A DNA stretch of 64,000 bases from Nostoc sp. NIES-4103 (GCF_002368335.1 NZ_AP018288.1:4176510-4240509); one strand, 5' to 3'; shown: positions 1 through 8,940, numbered from the stretch's first letter. The notes: a model not told the origin generated them from the letters alone. Translations and numbers: made by a program.

Positions 1-193
1 GTTTATCGTTCAATGAACGAGTAATTTCATATTCTTGTTTATATCGAGTTAATTCTGAAGGACTCGGGTAATTTTCTTTCAGTATTTTCAGGATAATATT
101 TTGATTGTCTGTCTTGAAAATACCTCGATAAACCAGTGAGTTAGCACTTTCATATATTTTTTCATTTATCTGATATTGTGTTATATTTATCAT
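1..193 (-). CDS. N-terminal fragment of a PknB-type serine/threonine kinase, cut by the window edge
   Basis: A frame opens at ATG 193-191 and stays open for 64 codons to the window edge. It contains YQINEKIYESANSLVYRG, which closely matches YQLSELLYESSKTLVYRG at the N-terminus of the 1810-residue kinase at 26925-32357, followed in both by an ILKILKENYPSPSELTRY-like stretch that contains the kinase beta-3 lysine. It is therefore probably the start of another large hybrid Ser/Thr kinase-ATPase-histidine kinase, but only the N-lobe is visible. It follows the radical SAM gene on the same strand after about 80 bases, so co-transcription is possible. Confidence 0.75.
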   Translation of the reverse strand, partial: MINITQYQINEKIYESANSLVYRGIFKTDNQNIILKILKENYPSPSELTRYKQEYEITRSLNDK

Positions 194-272
194 ATTTTTA
201 GTAAATACTTATTTTGTTATGTATTAGCTTTTATCGGATTGAAAATTTAAATTATTCTCTAGATAGCTAACC

Positions 273-1658
273 TTAATCATTAGAGTTTATTTTTCGGTAA
301 ATCTCTGTAATAGTAGTTGTTAAAACTTGATATTCTTCTTTAGTAGATGTTGTCATTATTTGTGACATCCATGTATCACAGCTTTTACATATCTGTCTAT
401 TTTCTAACTGATTAAGTATTAAATCTTGTCTGAGTCTGTTAAATAAATCTCCACACCAAATATTTTTCAGTGTTTGTTCATTATAATTGCCTAAACTTTC
501 AATATTCTGCTCAAACCCAAGTCTAAACAAGGTTTCAATACAGTAGTATATTTTGCCGTCAGGTAAAACTGTAATTTCCGTGAAAGGGAACAAACAAGGC
601 CAGCGCCCACCTGCTTTTTGTCTGTAATATTGCAATTTACTATTACCAGCTTTATTCATGGTTTCAAGACGCATATTACTTTCTTTATACTCAGCAAGGT
701 TCAATATAAAAATAGCATTTATTTTTGATAACCAATACTCTCGAAACTGTTTTTCTTCTTCAAGAGATACATTTTTGTTTCTCACAAAAGATGTTCTAAT
801 TTCACAGCCAATATTCAATCGATCTCGGAGTTTAATAAAATTAATAACATTAGATATAATTGTATTAAAATCGGCTCCCCGAACTTTTCTATAAGTATCT
901 GGAGTAGCAGCATCAATACTAATATCAATGCTGGTTAAACCAGCTTCCAATAATGCTTGAGACAAAGTTTCATCTAACAGTTGTCCATTAGTTGTGATAT
1001 GAACTCTGGGAACTCCTTGCTGTCTACAGAGTTGGACAAATTCTACAAGTTTAGGATGAAGTATTGGCTCTTCAATACTACCAATTATGATGCCAATTTT
1101 TCCTTTTCCACATTCTTTGGCTAATTTCTGCATCATCTGCCAAGACATTGCTTTCTTACCTTTGAAAAAGTCTGTGCTATGAGTTTGTTTTAACTCTGCA
1201 CTATGGTAAGGACACATGACGCATTTGAGATTACAAGTATTCCCCACGATTACTCTAACATAGGAGGGTTTGACTGCTACTCCATAATGGTTAGCAAAGT
1301 AATGTAGCTGTTCATCAATATCAGTTTCAGAAATGAGAGTATAAGATATTTTTGGAAAAAAAATTTCTTGAGTTTGAAGTTCAATTTTTTGGCGTAATTG
1401 CTCCCAAATATGAATTAATTCTTGCGGATATAAATATGCCAGTATGGGATAGGGGGGTAAACCTAATTCTGATGCGACTGGTAGGATAGGTTGGAAAGCT
1501 ATGATTTTCTTTTGTGCTTTTGCTATTGTTAACAGTTTTTCTATAGTTTTTGGATGTAAGGGAACATTATGATTGGGAATTTCCAGTATCATTTCTGGTA
1601 TTTCCCAATCAAAGTTTTTTTGATTTGGTAATAGTTTTTGAGGATCTTTAATAATCAT
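273..1658 (-). CDS. radical SAM/SPASM domain protein
   Basis: 461 residues. The 4Fe-4S radical SAM motif CNLKCVMC (C142, C146, C149; CX3CX2C) is preceded by about 130 residues without an obvious domain. The barrel continues with GSIEEPILHPKL and DISIDAATPDTYRKVRG, both usual for the superfamily. The C-terminal third is SPASM-like, with RWPCLFPF, DGKIYYC, a variant GNYNEQTLKNIW segment and a final CKSC, so it should bind auxiliary clusters. Such enzymes often modify ribosomal peptides, and it lies downstream of a YcaO locus on the same strand. A hairpin (1758-1782) and a 273-base gap separate it from the tail-motif gene, so membership of that pathway is inference. The substrate is unknown. Confidence 0.85.
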   Translation of the reverse strand: MIIKDPQKLLPNQKNFDWEIPEMILEIPNHNVPLHPKTIEKLLTIAKAQKKIIAFQPILPVASELGLPPYPILAYLYPQELIHIWEQLRQKIELQTQEIFFPKISYTLISETDIDEQLHYFANHYGVAVKPSYVRVIVGNTCNLKCVMCPYHSAELKQTHSTDFFKGKKAMSWQMMQKLAKECGKGKIGIIIGSIEEPILHPKLVEFVQLCRQQGVPRVHITTNGQLLDETLSQALLEAGLTSIDISIDAATPDTYRKVRGADFNTIISNVINFIKLRDRLNIGCEIRTSFVRNKNVSLEEEKQFREYWLSKINAIFILNLAEYKESNMRLETMNKAGNSKLQYYRQKAGGRWPCLFPFTEITVLPDGKIYYCIETLFRLGFEQNIESLGNYNEQTLKNIWCGDLFNRLRQDLILNQLENRQICKSCDTWMSQIMTTSTKEEYQVLTTTITEIYRKINSND

Positions 1659-1757
1659 ATATAGGTAATTTTATTAATTATTAAGTATTGTTTAAAGTCT
1701 CAAACAAAAGCCTTTTTTACATAATGTTTCAAGAATTTATATGTCTACATTTTTGAG

Positions 1758-1782
1758 GGGCAATAATCACTAATTATTGCCC
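1758..1782 (-). terminator. hairpin between the 184-aa gene and the radical SAM gene
   Basis: A perfect 10-bp stem (GGGCAATAAT / ATTATTGCCC) with a 5-base loop lies 150 bases after the stop of the 184-residue gene. No clear T-run follows on the minus strand, so it may be a weak terminator or a processing/attenuation element. The rest of 1659-1931 shows no gene. Confidence 0.45.
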
Positions 1783-1931
1783 GTATTCGTTATTAACGTT
1801 ATAGCAGTTCCTGTTCTAGTGAAGTACAACCTAACATTTGATTTATAAGCTTTATAAGCTTTGTATATGTACCTCATCTACTAGGAAACGCTGTCACAAT
1901 CTTAATACCCCAAATTACAACATCTTGTCAT

Positions 1932-2486
1932 TTAAGTACAGGTTGTAGGAATATAAGGGTTTGGTGAACAGTATGGCTTTTCATCAGAAGGAGAATCTAT
2001 CCATTCTTCTAATTCTCTCATAGCCAGTGGTGCCGTTCTATCAGATTCACTATTTGAAATTATAGGACGTGGAGGGTAGGGAATGTGGCAAATCAACTTT
2101 CCCGTGTCGCGCTGAATATCCGAAATCAGGCCTTCAAAAGCATTATATATGACTTTTGTATCCCAATATTTCCTATATGATGGGTCGAATATAGGAAGAA
2201 AGCCTTCTCGATCTCCAAAGGCTCTTAATAGTAATTTATGTGCTTCCTTATATTCTTGCTCTCCATGCTCGTGAGCAAATAACAGGTAATAGACTTTATT
2301 ATGAGGGTCTGTGAAGTATTTACTTAACTCTTCCGCAATTTCGCTACCTTGATTCAGCCATATATAAGCAATAACTTGAGAAAGCTTTTTGCTCATTTCC
2401 AATAGTTCTTTGACTGGGATTATTTTTTTGATTTCTTCTTCTTTTATCTCACTACATGTTAAGACAAAATTTCTATTTCCAACCAT
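1932..2486 (-). CDS. unknown protein with C-terminal PYIPTTCT tail; shorter paralogue of 2978-4015
   Basis: 184 residues, with a strong AGGAG ribosome site before ATG 2486. I do not recognise a family. Two segments match the 345-residue neighbour: KKLSQVIAYIW (versus RKLSQLIAKTW) and the C-terminal part, where both have F-x-GL(I/V), then IPYPP-x-P, a W-containing acidic stretch and a final PYIP-x-x-C-(S)-T. The short Cys/Thr/Ser tail after a long conserved region, beside a YcaO cyclodehydratase, makes it a candidate modified substrate in which the last Cys/Thr residues could be heterocyclised; that is inference. The LSQ(L/V)IA..W segment vaguely recalls nitrile-hydratase-like leaders, but the match is too weak to assign. 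It could instead be a structural or partner protein. Confidence 0.6.
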   Translation of the reverse strand: MVGNRNFVLTCSEIKEEEIKKIIPVKELLEMSKKLSQVIAYIWLNQGSEIAEELSKYFTDPHNKVYYLLFAHEHGEQEYKEAHKLLLRAFGDREGFLPIFDPSYRKYWDTKVIYNAFEGLISDIQRDTGKLICHIPYPPRPIISNSESDRTAPLAMRELEEWIDSPSDEKPYCSPNPYIPTTCT

Positions 2487-2605
2487 GAGAATTCTCCTTT
2501 TTTGATTTAGTAAATTTCATCGGTACAAGTTTAAAGATTTATTTGCTTTTAGAGATATACCAAGATATTTTAATTAATCTTTGATAATCACAAATAAATT
2601 TTAGT

Positions 2606-2970
2606 TTATGTACAGTAATAGAACCGAGCCGGATTATCCCAAACAATCTTTTGCACTGTTTCTTGAGATAACTGCTCCTCAAGCTCTAGAACTTTTTTCA
2701 CAACCTCCGGCTGATGATCCATGTGAGGGTAATCAGAACCGAAGATTAAGTTATCTGAACCAATGTATTCGATAATTCGAGCCAAGTAAGGTTCAGAAGG
2801 TTCAATGGCCACAAAACACTGACGATAGAAATACTCCGACGGCTTGATTGTGACATGATTTTTCACCTCAAAATATAAATTTTTGTACTCTTCATCCAGT
2901 CGCCAGAGCCAGTAAAGAAGCCAACCGCAACCAGACTCTAGAAAACCCACTCGCAAGCGAGGGTGACGTT
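2606..2970 (-). pseudogene. truncated copy of the amidohydrolase C-terminus
   Basis: The reading frame repeats the last 115 or so residues of the amidohydrolase at 4059-5144, with about five of six residues identical by eye (shared RVGFLESGCGW, SEYF.RQCFVAIEPSEPYLA, FGSDYPHMDHQP). DNA similarity stops abruptly at 2970/2971, where the join to the neighbouring gene makes an in-frame TAA, so the only available start is TTG 2956 and no ribosome site is seen. It lacks the N-terminal metal ligands and should be inactive. The last residues changed from RFYNLA to RFYYCT, which by chance or otherwise ends in CT like the two neighbouring tail proteins. Confidence 0.8.
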
Positions 2971-2977
2971 ATTAATA

Positions 2978-4015
2978 TTAGGTACTACAACTCATAGGTA
3001 TATAAGGAAACGGAGGTGTGTAATTCCTTAAGGGTAAATATTTATTCTCTGATTGAGAATAGAAAGGAAATTCTCCACCTTCATCTTCAGCATAAGCCCA
3101 TCTTTTAATATGATCAAAAGGTAAGTTATCCTCAGAAGGGATTGGAGGATAGGGAATAGTGAGCGGAGCATGAATAGAATATTCATCTGGGCTTACTATT
3201 ACTTCGGTGACAAGACCTGTAAATTGATTTAGAGATATATCTACTCCAAACTTGATAACTATCTCAGCTGTACTGAAAATGGGTGGAGAAATTTGATAGT
3301 AATAGTCTTGATTATCAATTTGAAACTTATAATATGCCTGCCCTGCAAGCAAGAGACTCAAAGCAACATTTTGCCAAGCTCTGTTACTAGGCAAAATTAA
3401 AAATCTTGTTTCTGGCTCTGTTAAATTAAAGTGCAGCTGATGATAGATTGAGGGGTCATCTACTTCAATCTGGATAGGAGTAGATCTGTAATCGGAAAGG
3501 AAAATGTACCTAGCTATCAGACCATTTAAGATATCAATTGGTAGGATACTATCTACTTGAAAAGTATTACTTATAAGTTCCCCCCATTCACCCTCTACAA
3601 ATTTAGTCCATAGACCATTGTTCTTCTGTGCTATTAAGTAGCTATGCCATGTTTTCGCAATTAACTGAGATAGTTTTCGGGCAATCAATAGCCTTCGAGA
3701 TGTATCATGAAAATTAGTTATTTTAGTAATTTCATCAGTAAATACTATTGGTTCTTTACCAAATAAAGCCTCTAGGAAATTTGTGCTTAAAGTTACTCCT
3801 GGTGAGGGCAACTGAGATCCTATATTATTTGTTTCTGTGTTTGAGATCGAGTTAGTTTTAAAACTTTTAAATTCTCTTCTTGTTTTAGTGACTACCGTTG
3901 ATTTAATACATTGTCTACCTGGAGGATTTGGTTGAGAATATTCAACTAATAGTATTTGATAATAGACATCATCAGGTGTTTTATCATCTGGTAAAAACGC
4001 ACTATAGCTAGTCAT
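2978..4015 (-). CDS. unknown protein with C-terminal PYIPMSCST tail
   Basis: 345 residues, ATG 4015 preceded by AGGAG. No family recognised. The N-terminal 80 residues are polar and low in structure. A helical segment RRLLIARKLSQLIAKTWHSY follows near residue 110, then a mixed alpha/beta region, then IPYPPIP near residue 290 and the tail FPYIPMSCST. The helical segment and the tail are shared with the 184-residue protein downstream, so the two are paralogues of different length. The gene lies 43 bases after the amidohydrolase and is probably in one operon with it and the YcaO gene. Working hypothesis: a long precursor or scaffold whose Ser-Cys-Ser-Thr end is the target of the YcaO enzyme. No direct proof in the sequence. 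Confidence 0.6.
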   Translation of the reverse strand: MTSYSAFLPDDKTPDDVYYQILLVEYSQPNPPGRQCIKSTVVTKTRREFKSFKTNSISNTETNNIGSQLPSPGVTLSTNFLEALFGKEPIVFTDEITKITNFHDTSRRLLIARKLSQLIAKTWHSYLIAQKNNGLWTKFVEGEWGELISNTFQVDSILPIDILNGLIARYIFLSDYRSTPIQIEVDDPSIYHQLHFNLTEPETRFLILPSNRAWQNVALSLLLAGQAYYKFQIDNQDYYYQISPPIFSTAEIVIKFGVDISLNQFTGLVTEVIVSPDEYSIHAPLTIPYPPIPSEDNLPFDHIKRWAYAEDEGGEFPFYSQSENKYLPLRNYTPPFPYIPMSCST

Positions 4016-4058
4016 TATGAGTGTCTCCTAGTTGAGTGTAGGTAAAATTGACAAATTT

Positions 4059-5144
4059 TCAAGCTAAATTGTAAAAACGGCTGGGATTATCCCAAACAAT
4101 TTTGTTTACCGTTTCTTGAGATAATTGTGTATGTAGATCTATAACTCTATTCACAACGTCCGGCTGATGATCCATGTGAGGGTAATCAGAGCCGAAGATT
4201 AAGTTATCTGAACCGATGTATTCGATAATTTGAGCTAAGTAAGGTTCAGAAGGTTCAATGGCGACAAAACACTGACGGCGGAAATACTCGGACGGCTTGA
4301 TTTTGACTTGATTCTTAACCTCCCAATATAAATTTTTGTACTCTTCATCCAGTCGCCAAAGCCAGTAAGGAAGCCAGCCGCAACCAGACTCTAGAAAACC
4401 GACTCGCAAGCGGGGGTGACGTTCTAGCACTCCGCCTTCAATCAAGGCTAATAATGCCATCATCTGTTCCATCGGATGAGAACAAGCGTGCATAGCAAAA
4501 CGAGTATGAAATCTATCTGCGCCTGTAGTAGGTAAACGGCTATGAGTGGCTTCATGAATTCCCACTGCTATGTCTAATTCTTCGCAGGCTGACCAAAATG
4601 GCTCATAAATAGGATCGCTCAATAGTCGTCCTTTAACGGGGTTAGGGCGTAAAAAGACAGATTTCCAGCCAAAATCGGCTATACGATGTAATTCTGACAC
4701 CATTTGCTCTGGTGCATGAAAATTAATTGCTCCTACTCCTTTCAATTTGTCTGGAGCATAACTACAAAATTCTTCGTATAACCAACTATTGTAGGCATGG
4801 GTAAACGCTCCTACAACTTCTTTTGGCATACTATCAATAGCAAAAAGCCAGAGTCCAATAGTTGGATAAATAAAGGCTATATCAACTCCCATCTCCAACA
4901 TTGCTTGCAGGTGAGATTCTACATCGTAGCGATGAAAATAAGCATTGGGATGAGCCTGCATCATCTGCCTATTTCCCTCTTCTCGCACTTGTGGGGATAT
5001 TTTTTGTGTAATGTCTTCCCCTTGAATTTTCATGTCTAGTGAGGGTGCAAAGTGCCGAAATTCAGGGGCGAGGTACTTGGCCCATATCTGCGGAGGCTCT
5101 ATAACATGGGAATCAGCATCAATAATTTTGTATCCATGCAGCAT
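4059..5144 (-). CDS. amidohydrolase family 2 metal-dependent hydrolase
   Basis: 361 residues, a usual length for the ACMSD/amidohydrolase-2 superfamily (TIM barrel). Visible metal-site elements are DADSHVIEP at residues 9-17, GIHEATHS near 195, HACSHPMEQMM near 218 and FGSDYPHMDH near 322. Family members hydrolyse or decarboxylate small carboxylated or amide substrates; the substrate here is unknown. Its place between a YcaO gene and the tail-motif gene suggests it processes a product or intermediate of the pathway. Amidohydrolases also act beside YcaO in bottromycin biosynthesis, but that enzyme is from a different branch. Its 3' third has been copied to 2606-2970. Confidence 0.85.
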   Translation of the reverse strand: MLHGYKIIDADSHVIEPPQIWAKYLAPEFRHFAPSLDMKIQGEDITQKISPQVREEGNRQMMQAHPNAYFHRYDVESHLQAMLEMGVDIAFIYPTIGLWLFAIDSMPKEVVGAFTHAYNSWLYEEFCSYAPDKLKGVGAINFHAPEQMVSELHRIADFGWKSVFLRPNPVKGRLLSDPIYEPFWSACEELDIAVGIHEATHSRLPTTGADRFHTRFAMHACSHPMEQMMALLALIEGGVLERHPRLRVGFLESGCGWLPYWLWRLDEEYKNLYWEVKNQVKIKPSEYFRRQCFVAIEPSEPYLAQIIEYIGSDNLIFGSDYPHMDHQPDVVNRVIDLHTQLSQETVNKIVWDNPSRFYNLA

Positions 5145-5153
5145 AGTTATACT

Positions 5154-5201
5154 AATTCGTAATTCGTAATTCGTAATTCGTAATTCGTAATTAAGAAAGT
5201 C
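5154..5201. repeat. AATTCGT tandem repeat with AAGAAAGTCG end
   Basis: About five copies of ATTCGTA followed by ATTAAGAAAGTCG, in the gap between the YcaO and amidohydrolase genes. The same composite (ATTCGTAATTAAGAAAGTCG) recurs at 8941-8982. Confidence 0.8.
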
Positions 5202-5357
5202 GGATATGGTCTGGTTTTTGGGGTTTGAATGTGTTGCCGAATTTTAGAGAATTGGTATTAAACCTATAGAGTTTGTGACAGTAACACAGTCATATGAGAC
5301 TCCTATTTGATTGGTTGAAAAAATTCTGTAGCCTATTCCCTATTCCCTGAATGTAAA

Positions 5358-7658
5358 TTACATCCACATGGGATAGGGGTTGAGTTGTTCTTCTTTTAGG
5401 GGCTTCTGCAACCAACCCATTTTTACGGGAACATCATAAAGCCTTCCTGAATCTAATCGTTTCCACATATGGCGCATTCCTGGCACAATTACTTTAGCTA
5501 CTCTCAGTCCAATATCGGGGCGAGTCTGATCAAGAACGAGCATTTCTAGACCATTTTTCTCGACGATTTGTTGGCAAAGTTTGACATCTTCTAAGAGGTC
5601 GTCACTTGCCATTTGAGGATAATCTGCATAGACTTTGGGAACACTTTGATTAGGAACTAGATAAGGTTGATTTGCTATAGTTGCAGATTTCCACCATTCT
5701 AGAGCTAGGGAATCCGCAGATGGAGGGTATTGGGTACTACCATCTGCTTTAGCCGATAAAACGTTAGGCAGAATTTGGTTAACCTCCGTTAAAGCTCGAC
5801 TAATAGCAAGCTTCGGGTCAAAATGGGCACCATAACCTAAAACAATGTCTTCTACTTCTCGATTTGTTCTGCGACTAATAGCAGCAAAAGCAGGAATATT
5901 GAGATCGCTAGTAATATCTAACACCCACAAGTCCCTGTCAATTGCTTGGTAATATTTTTTCAAGCTTTGAAAATAAGGTTCATCAAAACTATCTAAATCT
6001 ACCTGAGATTTTGGCAGCCGATTATACCACCACAATGCTACACAGTCCCGTTCAACTAATTCCATGAATCCTTGAAGAATAGCCTCTTCAAGGGTATTAC
6101 CTGCGGCACAGCCATTGGAGTCTGCCCAACAATCAGCTTGGTAGGATTGGGGATAGCCATAATAACAGTAAGCTGTGGGTAAATATTTAAATTGCTTGTG
6201 GGTTAAAGACCAAACTGGTGTCCAATCGATTTCTCTTTCTATATCAAAAGGTTCTGGGACTTTTTGAAACCAACCTTGACACTCGGCATTCCATTGGTGG
6301 CGATGCTCGTATTGCTGTTGACTGAAGTTCATACAAGCATTAGGATGAATGGCGCGATCGCCCAATTTTTGATAACTATTTCTACATCTAATTTCATCTC
6401 CCTGAAATACCCCCGAATAGCGTTCTATCGCTTCACAAAAACCGCTAGCCCTTGCTTGGATATCAGTCCTACCTTTGCCTGCACTTCTACCCCCGATGTT
6501 TTGCCGTAAGCTGTTTAAATCGTCAAAGATACTGATAAAATGATGCTTTGCTACATAGGTATGGGTTAAGCCATTCCCTGGTATTTTGCTGAGTTCTCGG
6601 ACAACGCCCGTAATGGGGCTGATATGATGTTGGTATTTTCTGATGGTTTCTTCTGGTGAACAATACCGATGTCCTCCGTCTGTAATAAAAGTTTTCTGAC
6701 GGGGTTCTAAAACAACGGGTAGGGGTTTGTTCTCCAATTCATGATCTATCTGCTTACAGCTGGGACATTGGGGACGCTTCACAAGTGTGTGGTCTTGGTT
6801 TTGCAGATTCAGGGTATCATAGGTTACTAAAGTTCCTTCTAATCGGGGATTTTCTCCTTGAACAATCCACTTAAAAACTTCTGTAGCTGCTATTCCTAGT
6901 GCAGTTTGCACTGTCGAAGCTAGGAACCCTAGAGGAGGGGATAAGGAAATTTGTTTATGCCTTTGAATAAAACTTTCAACGGGTCGATTATCTCGCAAAC
7001 GGTGTGCCAGACATTCCCAACACCCGGTTTTGTGGGGATGAAATATAGGCCCTATCCAGATGATTGTTCCCAAGGGGTTGACTAGCATCCAGGGAGATTC
7101 AGACTTTAATGCTTGTTGATTAAATTCATCTAGTTGAGGGTCGAGGTAATCGTCAGTTAAGAAGACTGTAAAATCTCCAGTATCAGCTACTTGGATATTC
7201 AGAGATTTCAGGATAGCGATGAAGTCCTCCGTAGCAAGTCCTTTAGTAGCTTTAACTGCCACTTTAGTTGATTGCAACCGTCGGGTAGCCACAGCAGGAG
7301 TAATGTTGAGATGATCACAGAAGATGGCTACGTGCGATCGCACTGAGTCATCTTGTTCAACCACATAACCCTGTTGTTCCATTTGGAAGAGAACATGTTG
7401 GGCTTTGATAGTAACATTCAGAATATTCTGAAAAAAGTCGGCTGTTTGCAAAGAAGCTTGTTGTTCTTGCAATAGTTCCAGTTGAATGATCTCTAGAATT
7501 TCTTCAACACTCAGATGACCATCTCGTAGTAAAGAAGCTACACGACAAGACAAGCGATCGCTCAACAAAACTGTCTCTCTCTCTGATAAGAGAAATACTT
7601 GGTCTGGCTCTATGGTTTCAATGGAGTAACCAGGCTTGAAACTTGGTTTATGAATCAT
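5358..7658 (-). CDS. leader-binding/E1-like and YcaO cyclodehydratase fusion (TOMM biosynthesis)
   Basis: 766 residues, the size of fused cyanobactin-type heterocyclases. Residues 1-95 (VFLLSERETVLLSD..) resemble the peptide-clamp/leader-binding region of TOMM cyclodehydratase partners. Residues 100-310 form an E1-like domain with a four-cysteine zinc site, CWEC (213, 216) and CPSC (298, 301). The YcaO domain fills 325-766 and contains GRTDIQARASGFCEAIERYSG-type ATP-site residues (S405, E409, E412) and a second Glu cluster in TLEEAILQGFMELVERD. These enzymes phosphorylate the backbone amide and cyclise Cys/Ser/Thr to azolines. The C-terminus is NPYPMWM rather than the usual PxPxP. No SagB-type azoline dehydrogenase is in the window. 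It is the first gene of a minus-strand cluster with the amidohydrolase and tail-motif proteins. Confidence 0.88.
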   Translation of the reverse strand: MIHKPSFKPGYSIETIEPDQVFLLSERETVLLSDRLSCRVASLLRDGHLSVEEILEIIQLELLQEQQASLQTADFFQNILNVTIKAQHVLFQMEQQGYVVEQDDSVRSHVAIFCDHLNITPAVATRRLQSTKVAVKATKGLATEDFIAILKSLNIQVADTGDFTVFLTDDYLDPQLDEFNQQALKSESPWMLVNPLGTIIWIGPIFHPHKTGCWECLAHRLRDNRPVESFIQRHKQISLSPPLGFLASTVQTALGIAATEVFKWIVQGENPRLEGTLVTYDTLNLQNQDHTLVKRPQCPSCKQIDHELENKPLPVVLEPRQKTFITDGGHRYCSPEETIRKYQHHISPITGVVRELSKIPGNGLTHTYVAKHHFISIFDDLNSLRQNIGGRSAGKGRTDIQARASGFCEAIERYSGVFQGDEIRCRNSYQKLGDRAIHPNACMNFSQQQYEHRHQWNAECQGWFQKVPEPFDIEREIDWTPVWSLTHKQFKYLPTAYCYYGYPQSYQADCWADSNGCAAGNTLEEAILQGFMELVERDCVALWWYNRLPKSQVDLDSFDEPYFQSLKKYYQAIDRDLWVLDITSDLNIPAFAAISRRTNREVEDIVLGYGAHFDPKLAISRALTEVNQILPNVLSAKADGSTQYPPSADSLALEWWKSATIANQPYLVPNQSVPKVYADYPQMASDDLLEDVKLCQQIVEKNGLEMLVLDQTRPDIGLRVAKVIVPGMRHMWKRLDSGRLYDVPVKMGWLQKPLKEEQLNPYPMWM

Positions 7659-7996
7659 TTTTACTAATGAGTGGAGTAATTCACATCAGACGCGATTTGT
7701 CAACGCTAGCTAGAGCAATGGTGACAACAAAAATAGTAAAATCTTTCATATCTTGGGCAAAGTTTATTAATATTTCTGTCTTTTTTATCTATCTTTAGCG
7801 CGATTTATTAAAATTCATCCCTCTAAAGATAGAGCAATTAAACTGTTAATTGCTCTAATGTAACAGCTTTTGGAATAAATTAAAAGTGAGTGAATTTTGT
7901 CAATAAATTTTGGAATAGAAATAAATCTATAAGTTTTCGGATAATATTCGCTAACGTAGTGGCTCCTAGAAAGCTGTCATGGGGGTTCAAAGTTCC
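7659..7996. promoter_or_regulatory. 338-base gap upstream of the YcaO gene, with one perfect hairpin
   Basis: It must hold the promoter of the YcaO cluster, but I see no clear -35/-10 pair. An 11-bp perfect stem (AGAGCAATTAA / TTAATTGCTCT, 4-base loop) sits at 7831-7856, between the end of the phosphotransferase gene and the YcaO start, and could act as terminator or regulator. No gene is visible. Confidence 0.4.
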
Positions 7997-8890
7997 CTAC
8001 TTCTTTTGGCGATCGCGAAACCATTGCAGACGTGTTTGAATACGCTTATATGTTTCAAGGTGTGGATGCTGCTGATTAATGATGATTGACCAGACTAGGG
8101 CACAAAATGTACGGGCTTCAATACATAAATCCAGTTGTTCGCCGTCAATAGAAGCTTCATAACCATTGAATGCTGCTGTTGCCTTATCTGTATTTGTTTT
8201 GAAGATACGAGAAGATGCAACTAGGCAGGCTAGATCCCAACCCACAGGCCCCATGAAAGTATCTTCCCAATCACCCCACAATAACCCGCGATTGGTGTTC
8301 AGCACGTTATCGAGATGTGCATCACCATGTAGCGGTTGCATTGGTAATTGCTTAAGTCTGCTGTTACATCGCTGACTGATTCGATGCAACATATCTGCGT
8401 CGCTAGGGTGGAGTACTGCCTCAGTTGTGAGCTTTTTGAGAATGCGTTCAGCCTCTGTGATCCCTCCAAGGATTGGAAGTTCTCCTGGAAAATCCTTGAG
8501 TGCTTCGTGGCAAATCCGCAGTGCGCGGCCAGCTACATGTGGGTCTACTGGCTCATCCAATTCCTGAACAAACTCCCAGAAGCTCAACACCTTGGTCTGG
8601 TGTTGATGGGGGCCGGGTTCAATCTCTGTATTGGGAGGTATGACAGGTGCGCCAGCAGCTACAAGATAACGTGATACTGCAACTTCACGAGCCAACCACG
8701 CTGCACCTTGGCGGATAATAGCTGTTGTTGTCGCCACTCGTGCAACCACCGAAGTAGGGTGCAGATGTAAAAGCACATTGCTGCGATCGCCCAGAACGAT
8801 CGCTTGCTCAAATGCCAGTCCTTGCTGTTTTGCGACCTCACTAGCAGCGTTTATGGCAAGTTGTAAGCGTTTACTATGGGTTGTTTCCAT
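7997..8890 (-). CDS. aminoglycoside phosphotransferase (APH) family protein
   Basis: 297 residues with the kinase-like fold of the APH/choline kinase family. The catalytic loop is HGDAHLDN at residues 188-195 and the metal-binding aspartate lies in GDWED (206-210), followed by GPVGWDLACLV. The N-lobe carries VVARVATT near residue 50. Such proteins phosphorylate small molecules (antibiotics, sugars, amino alcohols); resistance cannot be assumed. It is transcribed towards the YcaO cluster, but the 338-base gap with a hairpin argues for a separate unit. Confidence 0.85.
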   Translation of the reverse strand: METTHSKRLQLAINAASEVAKQQGLAFEQAIVLGDRSNVLLHLHPTSVVARVATTTAIIRQGAAWLAREVAVSRYLVAAGAPVIPPNTEIEPGPHQHQTKVLSFWEFVQELDEPVDPHVAGRALRICHEALKDFPGELPILGGITEAERILKKLTTEAVLHPSDADMLHRISQRCNSRLKQLPMQPLHGDAHLDNVLNTNRGLLWGDWEDTFMGPVGWDLACLVASSRIFKTNTDKATAAFNGYEASIDGEQLDLCIEARTFCALVWSIIINQQHPHLETYKRIQTRLQWFRDRQKK

Positions 8891-8940
8891 TGTGAATACT
8901 GGTGGTATGATGGATGGGCTATTCGGTAATAGTAATTAAA

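Noticed and set aside
2606..2956. Truncated amidohydrolase as a third CT-tailed substrate
   Set aside because: Its RFYYCT end differs from RFYNLA by few changes, there is no start codon except TTG, and the rest is plainly an amidohydrolase remnant.
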